Assembly: GCF_001696455.1 (NCBI RefSeq)
Contig: NZ_MAUJ01000011.1
Span: 1 to 64,000, forward strand
Length of the DNA: 64,000 nt
DNA from: Pseudoalteromonas luteoviolacea
Lineage (GTDB): Bacteria; Pseudomonadota; Gammaproteobacteria; Enterobacterales; Alteromonadaceae
Reading direction: 5' to 3'
The position numbers were made by a program, and so were the translations under genes. Under the pieces are notes generated by a model, which was not told where the DNA came from, did no database searches, and saw only the letters and a list, made by a program, of their open reading frames with translations. Shown in pieces: positions 35,838 through 46,141 of this stretch; the first letter of the stretch is position 1, and every line of letters starts with the position of its first letter.

Positions 35838-38207
35838 ATGACGCTTGAGAGAACGGATCGAGTTGAAATTCCAGTGTTGGCACTGCGTGATGTGGTTGTT
35901 TACCCTCATATGGTGATCCCGCTGTTCGTTGGCAGAGAGAAATCTATTAGATGTCTTGAAGCTGCAATGGAAAATGACAAGCAAATATTTTTAGTGGCTC
36001 AAAAAGAAGCCTCAATCGATGATCCTAGTACTGACGATATCTATGAAGTTGGTACGGTTGCGACTGTTTTACAACTGCTTAAACTACCTGATGGTACGGT
36101 TAAGGTGTTGGTAGAGGGGACGCAAAGGGCAAGAATCGATGAATTTTTAGTAACCGATGATTACTTCTTAGCACAAGCCCAGTTTATTGCCTCGGAAAAT
36201 ATTCCTGAGCAGGAGCAGGATATTTTCATTCGCAGTGCAGTTAGTCAGTTTGAAGGGTATGTAAAACTCAATAAAAAAATTCCACCTGAAGTTCTGACCT
36301 CTGTATCTGGCATTGATGAAACTGCACGTTTAGCAGATACCATGGCTGCTCACATGCCAATCAAGGTACCTGAGAAACAAAAAGTACTAGAGCTGTACAA
36401 TGTTACAGAGCGTTTAGAGTACTTAATGGCGCTAATGGAGGGAGAAATTGATCTACTTCAAGTAGAGAAGAAAATCCGCTCTCGTGTTAAGAAGCAAATG
36501 GAAAAGTCTCAAAGAGAGTATTATCTTAATGAGCAAATGAAAGCCATCCAAAAAGAACTTGGTGAATTGGATGATGTGCCTGATGAGTTTGAAGCGTTGA
36601 AAAAGCGCATCAGTGAAGCACAAATGCCAAAAGAAGCAGAAGAAAAAGCGATATCTGAGTTGAACAAACTAAAAATGATGTCGCCGATGTCTGCCGAAGC
36701 GACCGTTGTTCGCTCTTACATTGATACACTCATCAATGTGCCTTGGAAGAAGCGCTCTAAGGTGAAAAAAGATTTAGCAAATGCGCAGAAAATTCTCGAT
36801 GCTGACCACTATGGGTTAGATAAAGTGAAAGAGCGTATTATTGAATATCTAGCGGTTCAACAACGCACAAATAAACTAAAAGGACCAATCCTGTGTTTAG
36901 TCGGTCCTCCTGGCGTGGGTAAAACCAGTCTTGGTCAATCGATAGCGCGTTCTACTGGTCGTAAATATGTGCGTATGGCACTTGGTGGGGTAAGAGACGA
37001 AGCGGAGATCCGAGGACATCGCCGTACCTACATTGGTTCAATGCCAGGCAAGCTTATTCAAAGCATGAGCAAAGTTGGTGTTAAAAACCCACTCTTTTTG
37101 CTTGATGAAATCGACAAGATGTCTTCTGACATGCGTGGCGACCCGGCATCTGCATTACTTGAAGTATTAGATCCTGAGCAAAACAGCAGCTTTGCGGATC
37201 ACTACCTTGAAGTTGAATATGACCTATCTGATGTAATGTTTGTCGCGACGTCAAACAGTTTCAATATTCCTGGTCCACTGTTAGATCGTATGGAAGTCAT
37301 TCGTCTTTCGGGTTACACAGAAGACGAAAAGCTTAACATTTCAAAGCAGCATTTAATTCCGAAACAGATTAAGCGTAACGGGTTAAAAGCAGGTGAAATT
37401 GAGATTGAAGACAGCGCTATTATCAATACGATTCGTTACTACACTCGCGAGGCGGGGGTACGTAACTTAGAGCGTGAAATGTCGAAGTTATGTCGTAAGG
37501 CGGTTAAGGCGATCTTGCTCGATAAAGATCAAAAGAAAGTTGTCATCAATGGTGATAACTTAGAGAGTTTCTTAGGTGTTCAACGCTTTGACTATGGCAA
37601 AGCCGAGGATGGAGATCGTGTTGGACAAGTGACTGGTCTTGCTTGGACTGAGGTAGGCGGTGATTTGTTGACAATCGAGAGTGCTGCGGTACCTGGTAAA
37701 GGCAAACTGTCTTACACAGGCTCGCTAGGCGATGTAATGCAGGAGTCTATTCAGGCGGCGATGACCGTGGTTAGAAACCGTGCAGACAAGCTTCGTATTA
37801 ACGATGATTTTTACGAGAAGCGTGATATTCACGTGCATGTGCCTGAAGGTGCAACGCCTAAAGATGGTCCAAGTGCAGGTATCGCGATGGTAACTGGTCT
37901 TGTTTCAAGTCTGACGGGCAACCCTGTACGTAGCGATGTCGCGATGACGGGTGAAATTACTTTACGTGGTGAAGTATTGCCGATCGGTGGCTTGAAAGAG
38001 AAGCTATTAGCTGCTCACCGTGGCGGAATAAAAACGGTGGTGATCCCGAAGAAGAACGAACGAGATCTTAAAGAGATCCCTGATAACGTTCTAGAAGGGC
38101 TAGAAATTCACCCTGTCACGTGGATTGAAGACGTTTTATCGATAGCACTTGCTCAACCTGTGGACAGTTTTTCAGTGGAAACTCAAAAAACTGCTGAGAA
38201 AGCTTAA
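35838..38207 (+). CDS. lon: ATP-dependent protease Lon
   Basis: 789 aa. Cytoplasmic AAA+ serine protease for misfolded and regulatory proteins. N-terminal LonB-type substrate domain ('[24 protein letters not shown]'), coiled coil ~185-300, Walker A '[12 protein letters not shown]' near residue 355, Walker B '[12 protein letters not shown]', and the protease domain with the catalytic Ser in '[15 protein letters not shown]' and Lys in '[15 protein letters not shown]'. It follows a heat-shock promoter, so stress induction is expected. Confidence 0.98.
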   Translation: MTLERTDRVEIPVLALRDVVVYPHMVIPLFVGREKSIRCLEAAMENDKQIFLVAQKEASIDDPSTDDIYEVGTVATVLQLLKLPDGTVKVLVEGTQRARIDEFLVTDDYFLAQAQFIASENIPEQEQDIFIRSAVSQFEGYVKLNKKIPPEVLTSVSGIDETARLADTMAAHMPIKVPEKQKVLELYNVTERLEYLMALMEGEIDLLQVEKKIRSRVKKQMEKSQREYYLNEQMKAIQKELGELDDVPDEFEALKKRISEAQMPKEAEEKAISELNKLKMMSPMSAEATVVRSYIDTLINVPWKKRSKVKKDLANAQKILDADHYGLDKVKERIIEYLAVQQRTNKLKGPILCLVGPPGVGKTSLGQSIARSTGRKYVRMALGGVRDEAEIRGHRRTYIGSMPGKLIQSMSKVGVKNPLFLLDEIDKMSSDMRGDPASALLEVLDPEQNSSFADHYLEVEYDLSDVMFVATSNSFNIPGPLLDRMEVIRLSGYTEDEKLNISKQHLIPKQIKRNGLKAGEIEIEDSAIINTIRYYTREAGVRNLEREMSKLCRKAVKAILLDKDQKKVVINGDNLESFLGVQRFDYGKAEDGDRVGQVTGLAWTEVGGDLLTIESAAVPGKGKLSYTGSLGDVMQESIQAAMTVVRNRADKLRINDDFYEKRDIHVHVPEGATPKDGPSAGIAMVTGLVSSLTGNPVRSDVAMTGEITLRGEVLPIGGLKEKLLAAHRGGIKTVVIPKKNERDLKEIPDNVLEGLEIHPVTWIEDVLSIALAQPVDSFSVETQKTAEKA

Positions 38208-38230
38208 AAAAGTCGATAAAAAGGGTTTTC

Positions 38231-38302
38231 AAATCCCAGTGGTGTGCTAAGTTAAGCACTGGATTTAAGCCTAGTTCGCGGGAAGCCCCGTAGCATCTAG
38301 GC
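38231..38302 (+). other. Two consecutive hairpins between lon and hupB
   Basis: First hairpin 38231-38266: AAATCC-C-AGTG pairs with CACTGGATTT (one bulged C), and an internal alternative GTGCT/AGCAC exists. Second hairpin 38269-38302: GCCTAG pairs with CTAGGC and encloses CGGG-aag-CCC(C)G. No T-run follows. This may be the lon 3' end or a structured hupB leader; the identity is unknown. Confidence 0.45.
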
Positions 38303-38417
38303 TGTAATACATTTAAGCAAATAGAGAGTCGTAAGATTTCTCGTAGTTAACAACAAAAGTGATGTTAGTTTTAAAACACCATCGCTCTTGATAATAACAA
38401 TGTAAGAGGATGATATT

Positions 38418-38690
38418 GTGAATAAATCTCAATTAATCGATCAAATCGCAGCTGATGCTGATATTTCTAAGGCCGCTGCTGGTCGTGCACTGGATTCATT
38501 CATTGAGTCAGTAACCACTGCGCTTAAAGATGGCGATTCAGTGGCGCTAGTAGGCTTTGGTACTTTTTCTGTTCGTGAACGCGCTGCACGTACAGGCCGC
38601 AACCCTCAAACGGGTGCTGCAATTGACATTGCTGCTGCTAACATCCCTGCTTTTAAAGCTGGTAAAGCTCTAAAAGACGCGGTTAACTAA
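38418..38690 (+). CDS. hupB: DNA-binding protein HU-beta
   Basis: 90 aa, starting with GTG ([26 protein letters not shown]), as in E. coli hupB; AGAGGA lies upstream. Small basic histone-like protein that bends and compacts DNA as a dimer. The DNA-binding arm with '[30 protein letters not shown]' is intact. Located directly after lon, the standard context. Followed by a terminator. Confidence 0.98.
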   Translation: MNKSQLIDQIAADADISKAAAGRALDSFIESVTTALKDGDSVALVGFGTFSVRERAARTGRNPQTGAAIDIAAANIPAFKAGKALKDAVN

Positions 38691-38761
38691 GATATAGCTT
38701 ATACAATTTACAATTACCCAGTTATTAAACAGGGCTAATTGAACGCGATAAGCTTCAAGAT

Positions 38762-38793
38762 AAAAAGCGTATCTGGTAAGATACGCTTTTTTT
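38762..38793 (+). terminator. Terminator after hupB
   Basis: Perfect 12-bp stem AAAAAGCGTATC / GATACGCTTTTT with a 6-nt loop and T-run. Confidence 0.92.
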
Positions 38794-38852
38794 ACATGAG
38801 CTAACTGATGCAAAGTACTCAGGTGCTTTGACTTAGATAAGAGATAGAACAA

Positions 38853-40766
38853 ATGCTTGAAAAGATTAGAGAGGGCTCGCAAGGCCTTGCTGCCAAGATC
38901 GTTCTTGGTGCAGTTATCTTGTCTTTTGCGCTGGCAGGGATTGGTGGTTACCTAGGTCAAACCACAGAGCAGCCAGTTGCAGAAGTCAATGGAGTTAAAA
39001 TTACCCAGCTAGAGTTTTCTAGAGCGTTCGAGAACGAGCGTGGCAGACTAGAGCAGCAGTTTGGTGAATACTTTGAACAGATCGCTTCAGATCCAACTTA
39101 TATGGCGCAAATTCGTCAAGGTGTTGTAGACAGACTTGTACAGCAAGAACTACAAAACCAGCTAGCGCTTGAGTTAGGGCTGAGAGTAAGCGATGAGCAA
39201 ATTAAGCAAGCCATTTTTGAAATGCCATATTTCCAAATCGGCGGCGAGTTTAATAACGACCGATATTTACAACTTATTCGTCAGATGAACTTTCAACCTG
39301 ATGAGTTTCGTGAGTATCTACGTGAAGAGATGACACGTAATCAATTGGTCTCTGCGCTTGCAGGCTCTGATTTTGCATTGGATAACGAAGTTAAGCAAGT
39401 GCTCGCACTTCAGCAGCAAACTCGTGACGTTGATTATCTTGTTTTAAGTAAAGATACAGTCAAAGAGCAAGTGTCTGTCAGTGACGAAGAAATCAAAGAC
39501 TACTATGACTTAAACCAAGATCAGTTCCAGTCTCCTGAACAGGTAGCACTGAGCTATATTGAATTAAAAGCATCTGACATCGAGTTGGAAGAAACTATCT
39601 CAGAAGAAGATGTAAAAGCATACTACGAAGAAAATAAAGCACAGTATCTAGAAGAAGAAAGACGCCGTGTATCTCACATTTTAATTGAAAGTGGTGATGA
39701 TGCATCTGCGGCAAAGGCTAAAGCTGAAGAGCTCTATGCTCAGCTGCAAGGTGGCGCAGACTTCGCAGAGTTGGCAGAGGCACAATCAGACGACATCGCC
39801 AGTGGTGAACTAGGCGGTGATTTAGATTGGATTGATCGCGATATGATGGATCCGGCATTCGAAACAGCTGCATTTGCCCTAGCGAACATCGGTGACTTTT
39901 CTGAGATTGTTGAATCTGAGTTCGGTTTTCACATCATTAAACTGACAGATCTACAAGCTCAACAAAGTAAAGAATACGAAGAAGTGGCAGCAGAATTACG
40001 TACAGAGCTTGAGCAAAACGCTAAAATCGATGCTTTTTACGGTAAACAGGAAGAAATTCGTGAGCTGGCATTTGAGGTGGCAGATTCATTAGAAGATGCT
40101 GCAGCGGCTGCAAATCTTGAAGTGAAGAAAACAGAGCTTGTTGCCCGTAACTTGCTTCCTGCACCACTTAACCAGCCGGCAGTCACCAATATTGTATTTA
40201 CGCCTGAGCTTTTAGAAGATGGTGTAAACTCAGAGGTTATTGAAGTTGCGCCAGAGCACATGGTTGTCGTTCGTGTTGCAGAGCACAAAGCTGCCGCTGT
40301 TAGACCGCTTGAAGATGTGACAGCACAAATTAAGTCGCGTCTTGAAAATGACAAGGCGACAGAGCTGACAAAAGAGAAAGCCACCGAGTTATTCGCAAAG
40401 CTTGAGCAAGGTGCGTCGCTTACAGACATTGCAACGGAGCAATCTCTTGAAGTACAAACCCAAGAAGCATTGGCACGTCAGAGCTATGCGGTTCAGCCAG
40501 CATTGGTAAGCGAAGCGTTTAAACTGCCACATCCGGCAGCTGACAGCGTTTCTAAGTCAATGGTTGAACTTAATAATGGTGATTCCGCGTTGTTGGTAGT
40601 GAAAGCTGTTAAGGTCGCAGAGATAGCTGAAGAAGTTGAGCCACAACAAAAGCAAAGTATTACTAGAACGCAGGTTAATAAAAACTACCTAGCGCTTCTC
40701 AGTGCACTTGAAAGTACTGCTGAGGTGAACAAACCAAGTTCATTCACAGTCACTGAAGAAAACTAA
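38853..40766 (+). CDS. ppiD: Periplasmic folding chaperone PpiD
   Basis: 637 aa. Inner-membrane anchored, with a single N-terminal transmembrane helix (~15-35, 'AKIVLGAVILSFALAGIGGYLG') and a large periplasmic part. SurA-like N-domain ('VNGVKITQLEFSRAFENERGRLEQQF'), parvulin domain ~265-365 ('RRVSHILIESGDDASAAKAKAEELYAQLQGGADFAELA' and 'FSEIVESEFGFHIIKL'), then a long helical C-terminal part. Works near SecYEG on emerging outer-membrane and periplasmic proteins. It follows hupB as in E. coli and ends at a terminator shared with the convergent sapF. Confidence 0.95.
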   Translation: MLEKIREGSQGLAAKIVLGAVILSFALAGIGGYLGQTTEQPVAEVNGVKITQLEFSRAFENERGRLEQQFGEYFEQIASDPTYMAQIRQGVVDRLVQQELQNQLALELGLRVSDEQIKQAIFEMPYFQIGGEFNNDRYLQLIRQMNFQPDEFREYLREEMTRNQLVSALAGSDFALDNEVKQVLALQQQTRDVDYLVLSKDTVKEQVSVSDEEIKDYYDLNQDQFQSPEQVALSYIELKASDIELEETISEEDVKAYYEENKAQYLEEERRRVSHILIESGDDASAAKAKAEELYAQLQGGADFAELAEAQSDDIASGELGGDLDWIDRDMMDPAFETAAFALANIGDFSEIVESEFGFHIIKLTDLQAQQSKEYEEVAAELRTELEQNAKIDAFYGKQEEIRELAFEVADSLEDAAAAANLEVKKTELVARNLLPAPLNQPAVTNIVFTPELLEDGVNSEVIEVAPEHMVVVRVAEHKAAAVRPLEDVTAQIKSRLENDKATELTKEKATELFAKLEQGASLTDIATEQSLEVQTQEALARQSYAVQPALVSEAFKLPHPAADSVSKSMVELNNGDSALLVVKAVKVAEIAEEVEPQQKQSITRTQVNKNYLALLSALESTAEVNKPSSFTVTEEN

Positions 40767-40792
40767 AAAAAGGCGCTTAGGCGCCTTTTTTA
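40765..40792. terminator. Bidirectional terminator between ppiD and sapF
   Basis: AAAAAAGGCGC-ttag-GCGCCTTTTTT is flanked by A- and T-runs on opposite sides, so it suits both convergent genes. A second perfect 8-bp palindrome (CTCAATAA-cgta-TTATTGAG) is at 40797-40816. Confidence 0.88.
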
Positions 40793-40820
40793 ATGTCTCA
40801 ATAACGTATTATTGAGGTGA

Positions 40821-41582
40821 TTAGACTGCCAGCAGTTTTTGCGTGACTTTAGATTTAGGGTTATTAAATATTGCTTCGCTGGACCCGTACTCAACAACCT
40901 CACCCTTATTCAAAACCAATAATTTATCACTCATGTGCTTCACTAAGCTTAGATGGTGAGTGATTAACACGTAGCTCAATGCTGTTTCCTTTTGCAACTT
41001 AAGAAGCAAGTTCACGATTTGTGCGCGTACTGATGGGTCTAAAGATGAAAGGGCTTCGTCCAGTACGACCACTTTAGGGTCCAATATCAGAGCCCTAGCG
41101 AGTGCAACACGTTGTAGTTGGCCACCACTAAACATATGGGGATAATACTCATAATGTTCTGAAAGTAACCCAACCCTAGATAAAGTAAGCTCTATTTTAC
41201 CTTCTCTTTGTTGCTCAGTGAGCTTAGTATTGAATCTTAAACAGTCATCTAGCATTTCACCAATCGTCAAGCCGGGGTTGAGTGAACGAGTGGGGTCTTG
41301 GAATATCAACCGAATGTGGTGGCATTCACGATTTTTAATGCCATCGTCCACTATCATGTTTCCATTTAGGAGTATTTGTCCAGAATCCACTTCTTCCGCA
41401 CCTGCAAGGACTTTTGCCAAGGTGCTTTTTCCTGAACCGGTTTCGCCAATGACAGCCAAGGTCTGCCCAGGAGTAACCGCAAAAGAGACCCCTTTTAAGA
41501 CTTGAACTTTCTGACGGCTGAAAAGGCCTGCTCGGGTTTTAAATGATTTATTAAGTGCCTGCACTTTTAGCACGGGTTGCAT
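40821..41582 (-). CDS. sapF: Peptide ABC transporter ATP-binding protein SapF
   Basis: 253 aa. One of two ATPases of the Sap (sensitivity to antimicrobial peptides) importer; E. coli SapBCDF is also reported as a putrescine exporter. Walker A 'GETGSGKSTLAK', signature 'MFSGGQLQRVALARALI', Walker B 'VVVLDEALSSLD', switch His in 'VLITHHLSLVKH'. It overlaps the end of sapD by 16 nt and is the last gene of the pspF-sapABCDF run. Confidence 0.93.
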   Translation of the reverse strand: MQPVLKVQALNKSFKTRAGLFSRQKVQVLKGVSFAVTPGQTLAVIGETGSGKSTLAKVLAGAEEVDSGQILLNGNMIVDDGIKNRECHHIRLIFQDPTRSLNPGLTIGEMLDDCLRFNTKLTEQQREGKIELTLSRVGLLSEHYEYYPHMFSGGQLQRVALARALILDPKVVVLDEALSSLDPSVRAQIVNLLLKLQKETALSYVLITHHLSLVKHMSDKLLVLNKGEVVEYGSSEAIFNNPKSKVTQKLLAV

Positions 41583-42573
41583 TTCTTTTTCTCTCTATTT
41601 AGTGGAAAGTGGCAGGCAAATGAATGACCGTGAGATTTGACCAGCGTGGGTGTCGCGACACATTCTTTTTGAGCTTGTGGACAGCGTGGACCTAGACGGC
41701 AACCAATCGGCAAATGTTGAAGTGGGGGAATAGTGCCTTTGAGTGCATAAAATGGTGCTTTATGGCCGATGCCATGCGCATAATCAGGTAATGATTTTAC
41801 AAGTGCTTGAGTATACGGGTGGTACGGACCGTTAAAGACTTTCTTAGTCGGCCCAGCCTCCACCATCTGTCCACAATAAAGCACATGCATAGCATGGGAC
41901 CATTGAGTAATTTCTTCCAGCTCGTGAGAAATCATCAAAATAGACATATTTTTAAGCTGGTTTAAGCTTTTCAGCAGTCTAAAAACTTGCGCGCGGGTTG
42001 TACTTTCTAGCGCTGTCGTCGGTCATCTGCGATGAGCAGCTTGGGGCTTCTAGCAATCGCCATTGCGATCATGACTTTTTGGCAGACACCCTCGGAGAGT
42101 TCATGGGGATAACTACTTGATACTTTTTCGTCTTCTCGGATCCCTACTTTATGAAGCAGCGCTTTTACTTTATTTTGGCGCTCTTTCTTTCTACCAAAAA
42201 ACCCTCCTTTAAAGCAGTCATCAGGTAAAGATTCAGCAACTTGCTCAAAGATTTTTGCTGTGGGGTCTAAGCTTCGCCTCGGCTCTTGATAAATCATGGC
42301 CATATCTCGCCCTACGATTTTACGGCGTTTTTCTGGGCTGAGGCGCATCAAATCCACACCTTGCCAATGCATTCTGTCTGCTGTGACGCGCCAACGCGCG
42401 TTGAGTACGCCAACAATTGCCTTAGCGATGAGGCTTTTTCCTGATCCTGATTCACCTACTAGAGCGTGAACTTCACCCTCTTTCAGGCTAAGATTGACCT
42501 TATCAACAGCACGAATAATGCCGTCTTCTGTGGGTAGCTCAATGGTCAGGTTTTTTATGTCTAATAATTGCAT
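41567..42573 (-). pseudogene. sapD: SapD ATP-binding protein gene, frameshifted
   Basis: Two pieces of one gene. 42573-42007 (188 aa) carries Walker A 'GESGSGKSLIAK' and signature 'ELSEGVCQKVMIAMAIARSPKLLIAD', then runs into 'DRRQR' and a stop. The other frame continues immediately as 'ALESTTRAQVFRLLKSLNQLKNMSILMISHELEEITQW', then the SapD C-terminus with 'GCRLGPRCPQAQKEC'. The 1007 nt plus one base equals 336 codons, close to E. coli SapD (330 aa). Adding one C at about 42027-42029 turns GATGACCGACG into GATGACCCGACG and restores Walker B 'LLIADDPTTALE'. A CCC-to-CC contraction is a common sequencing error, but also a common mutation. Confidence 0.88.
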
Positions 42574-43466
42574 TAGGTTGCCTTTCGCGCTTGCAGTGCA
42601 TTTCTAAGCCCGTCACCCACTAGATTAGTGGCTAATACTGACAAAAACAATAATGCTCCCGGTAATCCTACCGTCCAAGGAGCGATGTAGATTAAACCTA
42701 AGTTCTCAGCCAACATTGCACCCCACTCAGTTGTGGGTGGTTGAGCACCAAGTTTCAAAAAGCCTAGCGCTGCGATATCCAAGATTGCTGTAGAAAGTGC
42801 CAAAGTAAATATGACCACGATGTGCTCATAGATGTTGGGAAAAACACCTCTAAATAGGATGTGTGCTCTGCTGGCTCCATCTAATCTGTATGCGCCGATA
42901 TAATCTTTATTTAATTCATCAACAACAAGGTTGCGAACGGAATGGATATGTTGTGGTAGCAAGGCGAGGATAATAGCCCAAACAGTATTGAGAAGCCCAG
43001 GGCCCAAGATGGCAATAATTATGATTGCGAGCAATAGCGAAGGGATTGCCAAAGTTATGTCCAATAAGTGGTTTAAAATACTCGATTTGAAGCCCCGGTT
43101 AATGCCAGCTAACGTGCCTAGCACAACGCCGATAATCGTCGTCATCAAAGCCGCGATGATAGATAAGCCGAAGGTGTACGTAGCGCCATTCATCAGTCTA
43201 GAAAGCACATCACGGCCTAAATCATCAGTACCAAGGATAAAATGCACGTCACCGTCATCGTGCCACGAAGGGGGCAGTAATAAAGCATTACTATGTTGTT
43301 GGTCAATCCCATAAGGCGCGAGTAGAGGCGCTGTCATAGCCAGCAGTGCTAAACCAATAAACATCCACAGACCAACCAGCGCTAAATGGTTGGCTTTAAA
43401 GTTTCGCCACAGCCGAGATAAAGGGGAACGGTTTGACTCTTCACTGTATAAGCTAAACTTTGCCAT
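42573..43466 (-). CDS. sapC: Peptide ABC transporter permease SapC
   Basis: 297 aa with about six transmembrane segments. The DppC/OppC-type N-terminal extension ('SPLSRLWRNFKANHLALVGLWMFIGLALLAM') and the cytoplasmic EAA-like loop ('DYIGAYRLDGASRAHILFRGVFPNIYEHIVV') are present. Its stop overlaps the sapD start (TAATG) and its start lies 14 nt inside sapB, so translation is coupled. Confidence 0.93.
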   Translation of the reverse strand: MAKFSLYSEESNRSPLSRLWRNFKANHLALVGLWMFIGLALLAMTAPLLAPYGIDQQHSNALLLPPSWHDDGDVHFILGTDDLGRDVLSRLMNGATYTFGLSIIAALMTTIIGVVLGTLAGINRGFKSSILNHLLDITLAIPSLLLAIIIIAILGPGLLNTVWAIILALLPQHIHSVRNLVVDELNKDYIGAYRLDGASRAHILFRGVFPNIYEHIVVIFTLALSTAILDIAALGFLKLGAQPPTTEWGAMLAENLGLIYIAPWTVGLPGALLFLSVLATNLVGDGLRNALQARKAT

Positions 43467-44484
43467 GAGATTGGTTCCTTGATACAGGGTCGAGCATTGA
43501 GTGGGTCAGATCCGCTAACATATTTGCGAATATGACGAACATCGAAACAGCGAGTAGTCCACCTTGAATCGCAGGGTAATCTCGTTGGTAAATACTGTCA
43601 ATGAGCCAGCGGCCAATACCTGGCCAAGAGAAAATCACCTCAGTGACCATCGCGAGGGTGATCAGCGTACTAAATTGCAGACCAATTTGTTTAATAACCG
43701 GAAGCAATGCATTTCGTAGTGCATGATCGAGGATAATCTGCCTACGGTTAAGGCCCTTCGCTCTGGCGGTTTTTATGTAGTTTTGCTCCAACACGTTCAG
43801 CATTGAGTCGCGCGTAAACCGAGTGAGTACTGTAGTTGGATACATGGCTAAGACAATAGTTGGCAACGCTAAATGATGCAGTGCATCAACAAAAGCTTGT
43901 CCACCGTAAGGAAACCCAAGTAGCCAAATATCTAATAATATGAAGTTTGTGACAGCAGGGATCTCATAAAGTAAGCCTATTCGGCCTGACATCGGGAACC
44001 AGCCAAAGCCAAGACAAAATACCATAATGAGTAACAGTGCTAACCAGAAAACAGGTATCGAGAACCCAAGTAAGGTCAGTGTGCTGATAATCTTATCGGG
44101 CCACTTTCTATGGTATGCACTGGTAATGATCCCTGCTGGAATACCGATGATGACCGCCATGACTAGCGCATAAAAGCATAGTTCTAAAGTGGCAGGTAAA
44201 AGCAAGGTAACATGGGAGAACACGGTTTGCCCTGATGACAAAGAAACCCCCCAATCACCTTCGAGCAATCGTCCTAGAAAGGCACCATATTGAACGAGCA
44301 CGTTCTCGTTGATTCGGTATTTGTCTTCAAGCATTTGAGACTGACTAAAGCTGGTATTCACTTGTCCGCTAAAGTTGGTTAACAGGTCTCCTGGAAATAA
44401 GTAATTCAACCCAAAAGTAAACGCGGATAAAGCGAACAACATAAATAACAGTAAGCTAAATCGGCGAAGGAGATAATCAAGCAT
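43453..44484 (-). CDS. sapB: Peptide ABC transporter permease SapB
   Basis: 343 aa, DppB/OppB-type permease with about six membrane segments and the conserved N-terminus 'MLDYLLRRFSLLLFMLFALSAFTFGLNYLFPGD'. EAA-like loop: 'QNYIKTARAKGLNRRQIILDHALRNALLPV'. Its start codon overlaps the sapA stop (TAATG). Confidence 0.93.
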   Translation of the reverse strand: MLDYLLRRFSLLLFMLFALSAFTFGLNYLFPGDLLTNFSGQVNTSFSQSQMLEDKYRINENVLVQYGAFLGRLLEGDWGVSLSSGQTVFSHVTLLLPATLELCFYALVMAVIIGIPAGIITSAYHRKWPDKIISTLTLLGFSIPVFWLALLLIMVFCLGFGWFPMSGRIGLLYEIPAVTNFILLDIWLLGFPYGGQAFVDALHHLALPTIVLAMYPTTVLTRFTRDSMLNVLEQNYIKTARAKGLNRRQIILDHALRNALLPVIKQIGLQFSTLITLAMVTEVIFSWPGIGRWLIDSIYQRDYPAIQGGLLAVSMFVIFANMLADLTHSMLDPVSRNQSHGKV

Positions 44485-46127
44485 TACTGTTCGCCTTTTC
44501 TAACATTGGCGAGAGAGACGCCGCCAAATGGTCTCAGTTGTGCGCCTTCAATGTCGGCACCTCGCGCTTGGAATCGAACTCCATGAGCAATTGGAACCAG
44601 TGGCATCTCATCAATGAGCATCGCTTGTGCTTGGAGATAGTATTTCTTTCTCATTGCAAGTTCATTGGTATCCAATGCTTGGGTGAGCAATAAGTCAAAC
44701 TCCGGGTTGCACCAATTAGCCGGGTTTTTCCCTGTAAAAGTGGCGGTGCAACTAAGCAGTGGACTGAAAAAGTTGTCCGGATCTGGGGTGTCAGCAGCCC
44801 AACCTAAAAGCACACTGTCATGCTCATGCCGACCAATACGTTCAATAAATGTATTCCATTCAAATTCAACGATCCGCGTACGAATACCTATTTGGCGCAG
44901 ATCACTTTGAATCAGTTCAGCCATTTTTCTGGCATTGGGGTTATAAATTCTAGAGACGGGCATGGCCCACAAGGTCATTTCAAAACCGTTTGGAAAGCCA
45001 GCTTCCGTTAAGTATGCCTTTGCCTTTTCGGGATCGTATACCGGCATCTGCTGAGCGGCAAAAGCCCATGAAGAGGGGGGCAAAATTGATTTGGCCGCAA
45101 TGCCGTTTCCATAAAAAACAGCTTGCATGATTTTGTTGAAATCGATGCTGTGTGCAAGCGCTTTTCTAACTAGCACATTATTGAATGGCGGCTTTTCCGT
45201 ATTGAACGCCCAATATCCCACATTGAGGTTGACAGCTTTGTCGACCACGATATCTTTTCTAGCAGCAAGGGCTTCCAGCTGAGTGGCGCTAGGATGTGAG
45301 GTAATATCACACTCTTTGGTCAGCATTTTGGCGATGCGCGTGGTGTTATTGGTCGTGATGTCATAGACGAGTTGATCAACGCCGTAGTCATGCTTCCAAT
45401 AATTTTCGTGTTTGTGAAAGCGCACTAAGTTATCACGTAAAAAGTGCTTATATTTATAGGGCCCAGTACCAATCGGCATGTTGTCGAATAGGTGCTTTTG
45501 ATCTTGAGAAGCGCGTTGCATCGCATATTCTTCAGAAAGAATTACCGCAAAATCGGTGGCAATGTTAGATAGCAAGCTACTCTCTGCACTGAATAATTCG
45601 AAGCGTACAGTGTGGCTGTCAACTTTGACAATTTTCCTAATCAATTGATCCATACCGACGCTTTGGAAATATGGATAACTCGCGTCATGGACAAAGTGGT
45701 AGGGATTGTAGACATCAAAAAGACGACTAAAAGAAAAGATAACATCGTCCGCATTCATCGCTCTGGTAGGCGTGAAATATTCCGTCGTATGAAATTCGAC
45801 CCCTTCACGTAGTTTAAACGTGATCTTTTTACCATCCTCGCTGATATGCCACTCAGTCGCTAACTCTGGTTTAAACTCAGCGGTAACTGGGTCAATGCTG
45901 ATAAGGGAGTTGTACAATTGATTAGCAATAATGTCTATTGTCGACCCTGTCGTTGTGACCTGTGGGTTGAATGACACAGGATTTGCCTCTGCGCAATATA
46001 CAATGCCTTGCGTTTTACTCGTATTTTCAACCTGTTTTACATCGCTACATGCTGTGATAAACAGGGCAAAAGCGGGCAGCCAGATACGGCCAATATAATG
46101 CTTGGGTTTAGTCAGTAAGTCAGTCAT
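44484..46127 (-). CDS. sapA: Peptide ABC transporter substrate-binding protein SapA
   Basis: 547 aa from ATG 46127; a GTG at 46139, two bases from the pspF stop, is an alternative. Family 5 extracellular solute-binding protein: 'LATEWHISEDGKKITFKLREGVEFHTT', 'MPIGTGPYKYKHFLRDNLVRFHKHENYW', 'LVRKALAHSIDFNKIMQAVF'. The leader ends in LFITAC, which looks like a lipobox, so this SapA may be membrane-anchored, unlike the soluble E. coli protein. Starts 14 nt after pspF, so the regulator and transporter genes probably share a transcript. Confidence 0.9.
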   Translation of the reverse strand: MTDLLTKPKHYIGRIWLPAFALFITACSDVKQVENTSKTQGIVYCAEANPVSFNPQVTTTGSTIDIIANQLYNSLISIDPVTAEFKPELATEWHISEDGKKITFKLREGVEFHTTEYFTPTRAMNADDVIFSFSRLFDVYNPYHFVHDASYPYFQSVGMDQLIRKIVKVDSHTVRFELFSAESSLLSNIATDFAVILSEEYAMQRASQDQKHLFDNMPIGTGPYKYKHFLRDNLVRFHKHENYWKHDYGVDQLVYDITTNNTTRIAKMLTKECDITSHPSATQLEALAARKDIVVDKAVNLNVGYWAFNTEKPPFNNVLVRKALAHSIDFNKIMQAVFYGNGIAAKSILPPSSWAFAAQQMPVYDPEKAKAYLTEAGFPNGFEMTLWAMPVSRIYNPNARKMAELIQSDLRQIGIRTRIVEFEWNTFIERIGRHEHDSVLLGWAADTPDPDNFFSPLLSCTATFTGKNPANWCNPEFDLLLTQALDTNELAMRKKYYLQAQAMLIDEMPLVPIAHGVRFQARGADIEGAQLRPFGGVSLANVRKGEQ

Positions 46128-46141
46128 CGCAGTGACCACAG

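Noticed and set aside
41567-42573. Two separate ABC ATPase genes in the sap operon
   Set aside because: Each piece is half of SapD; the frames join exactly after adding one base.
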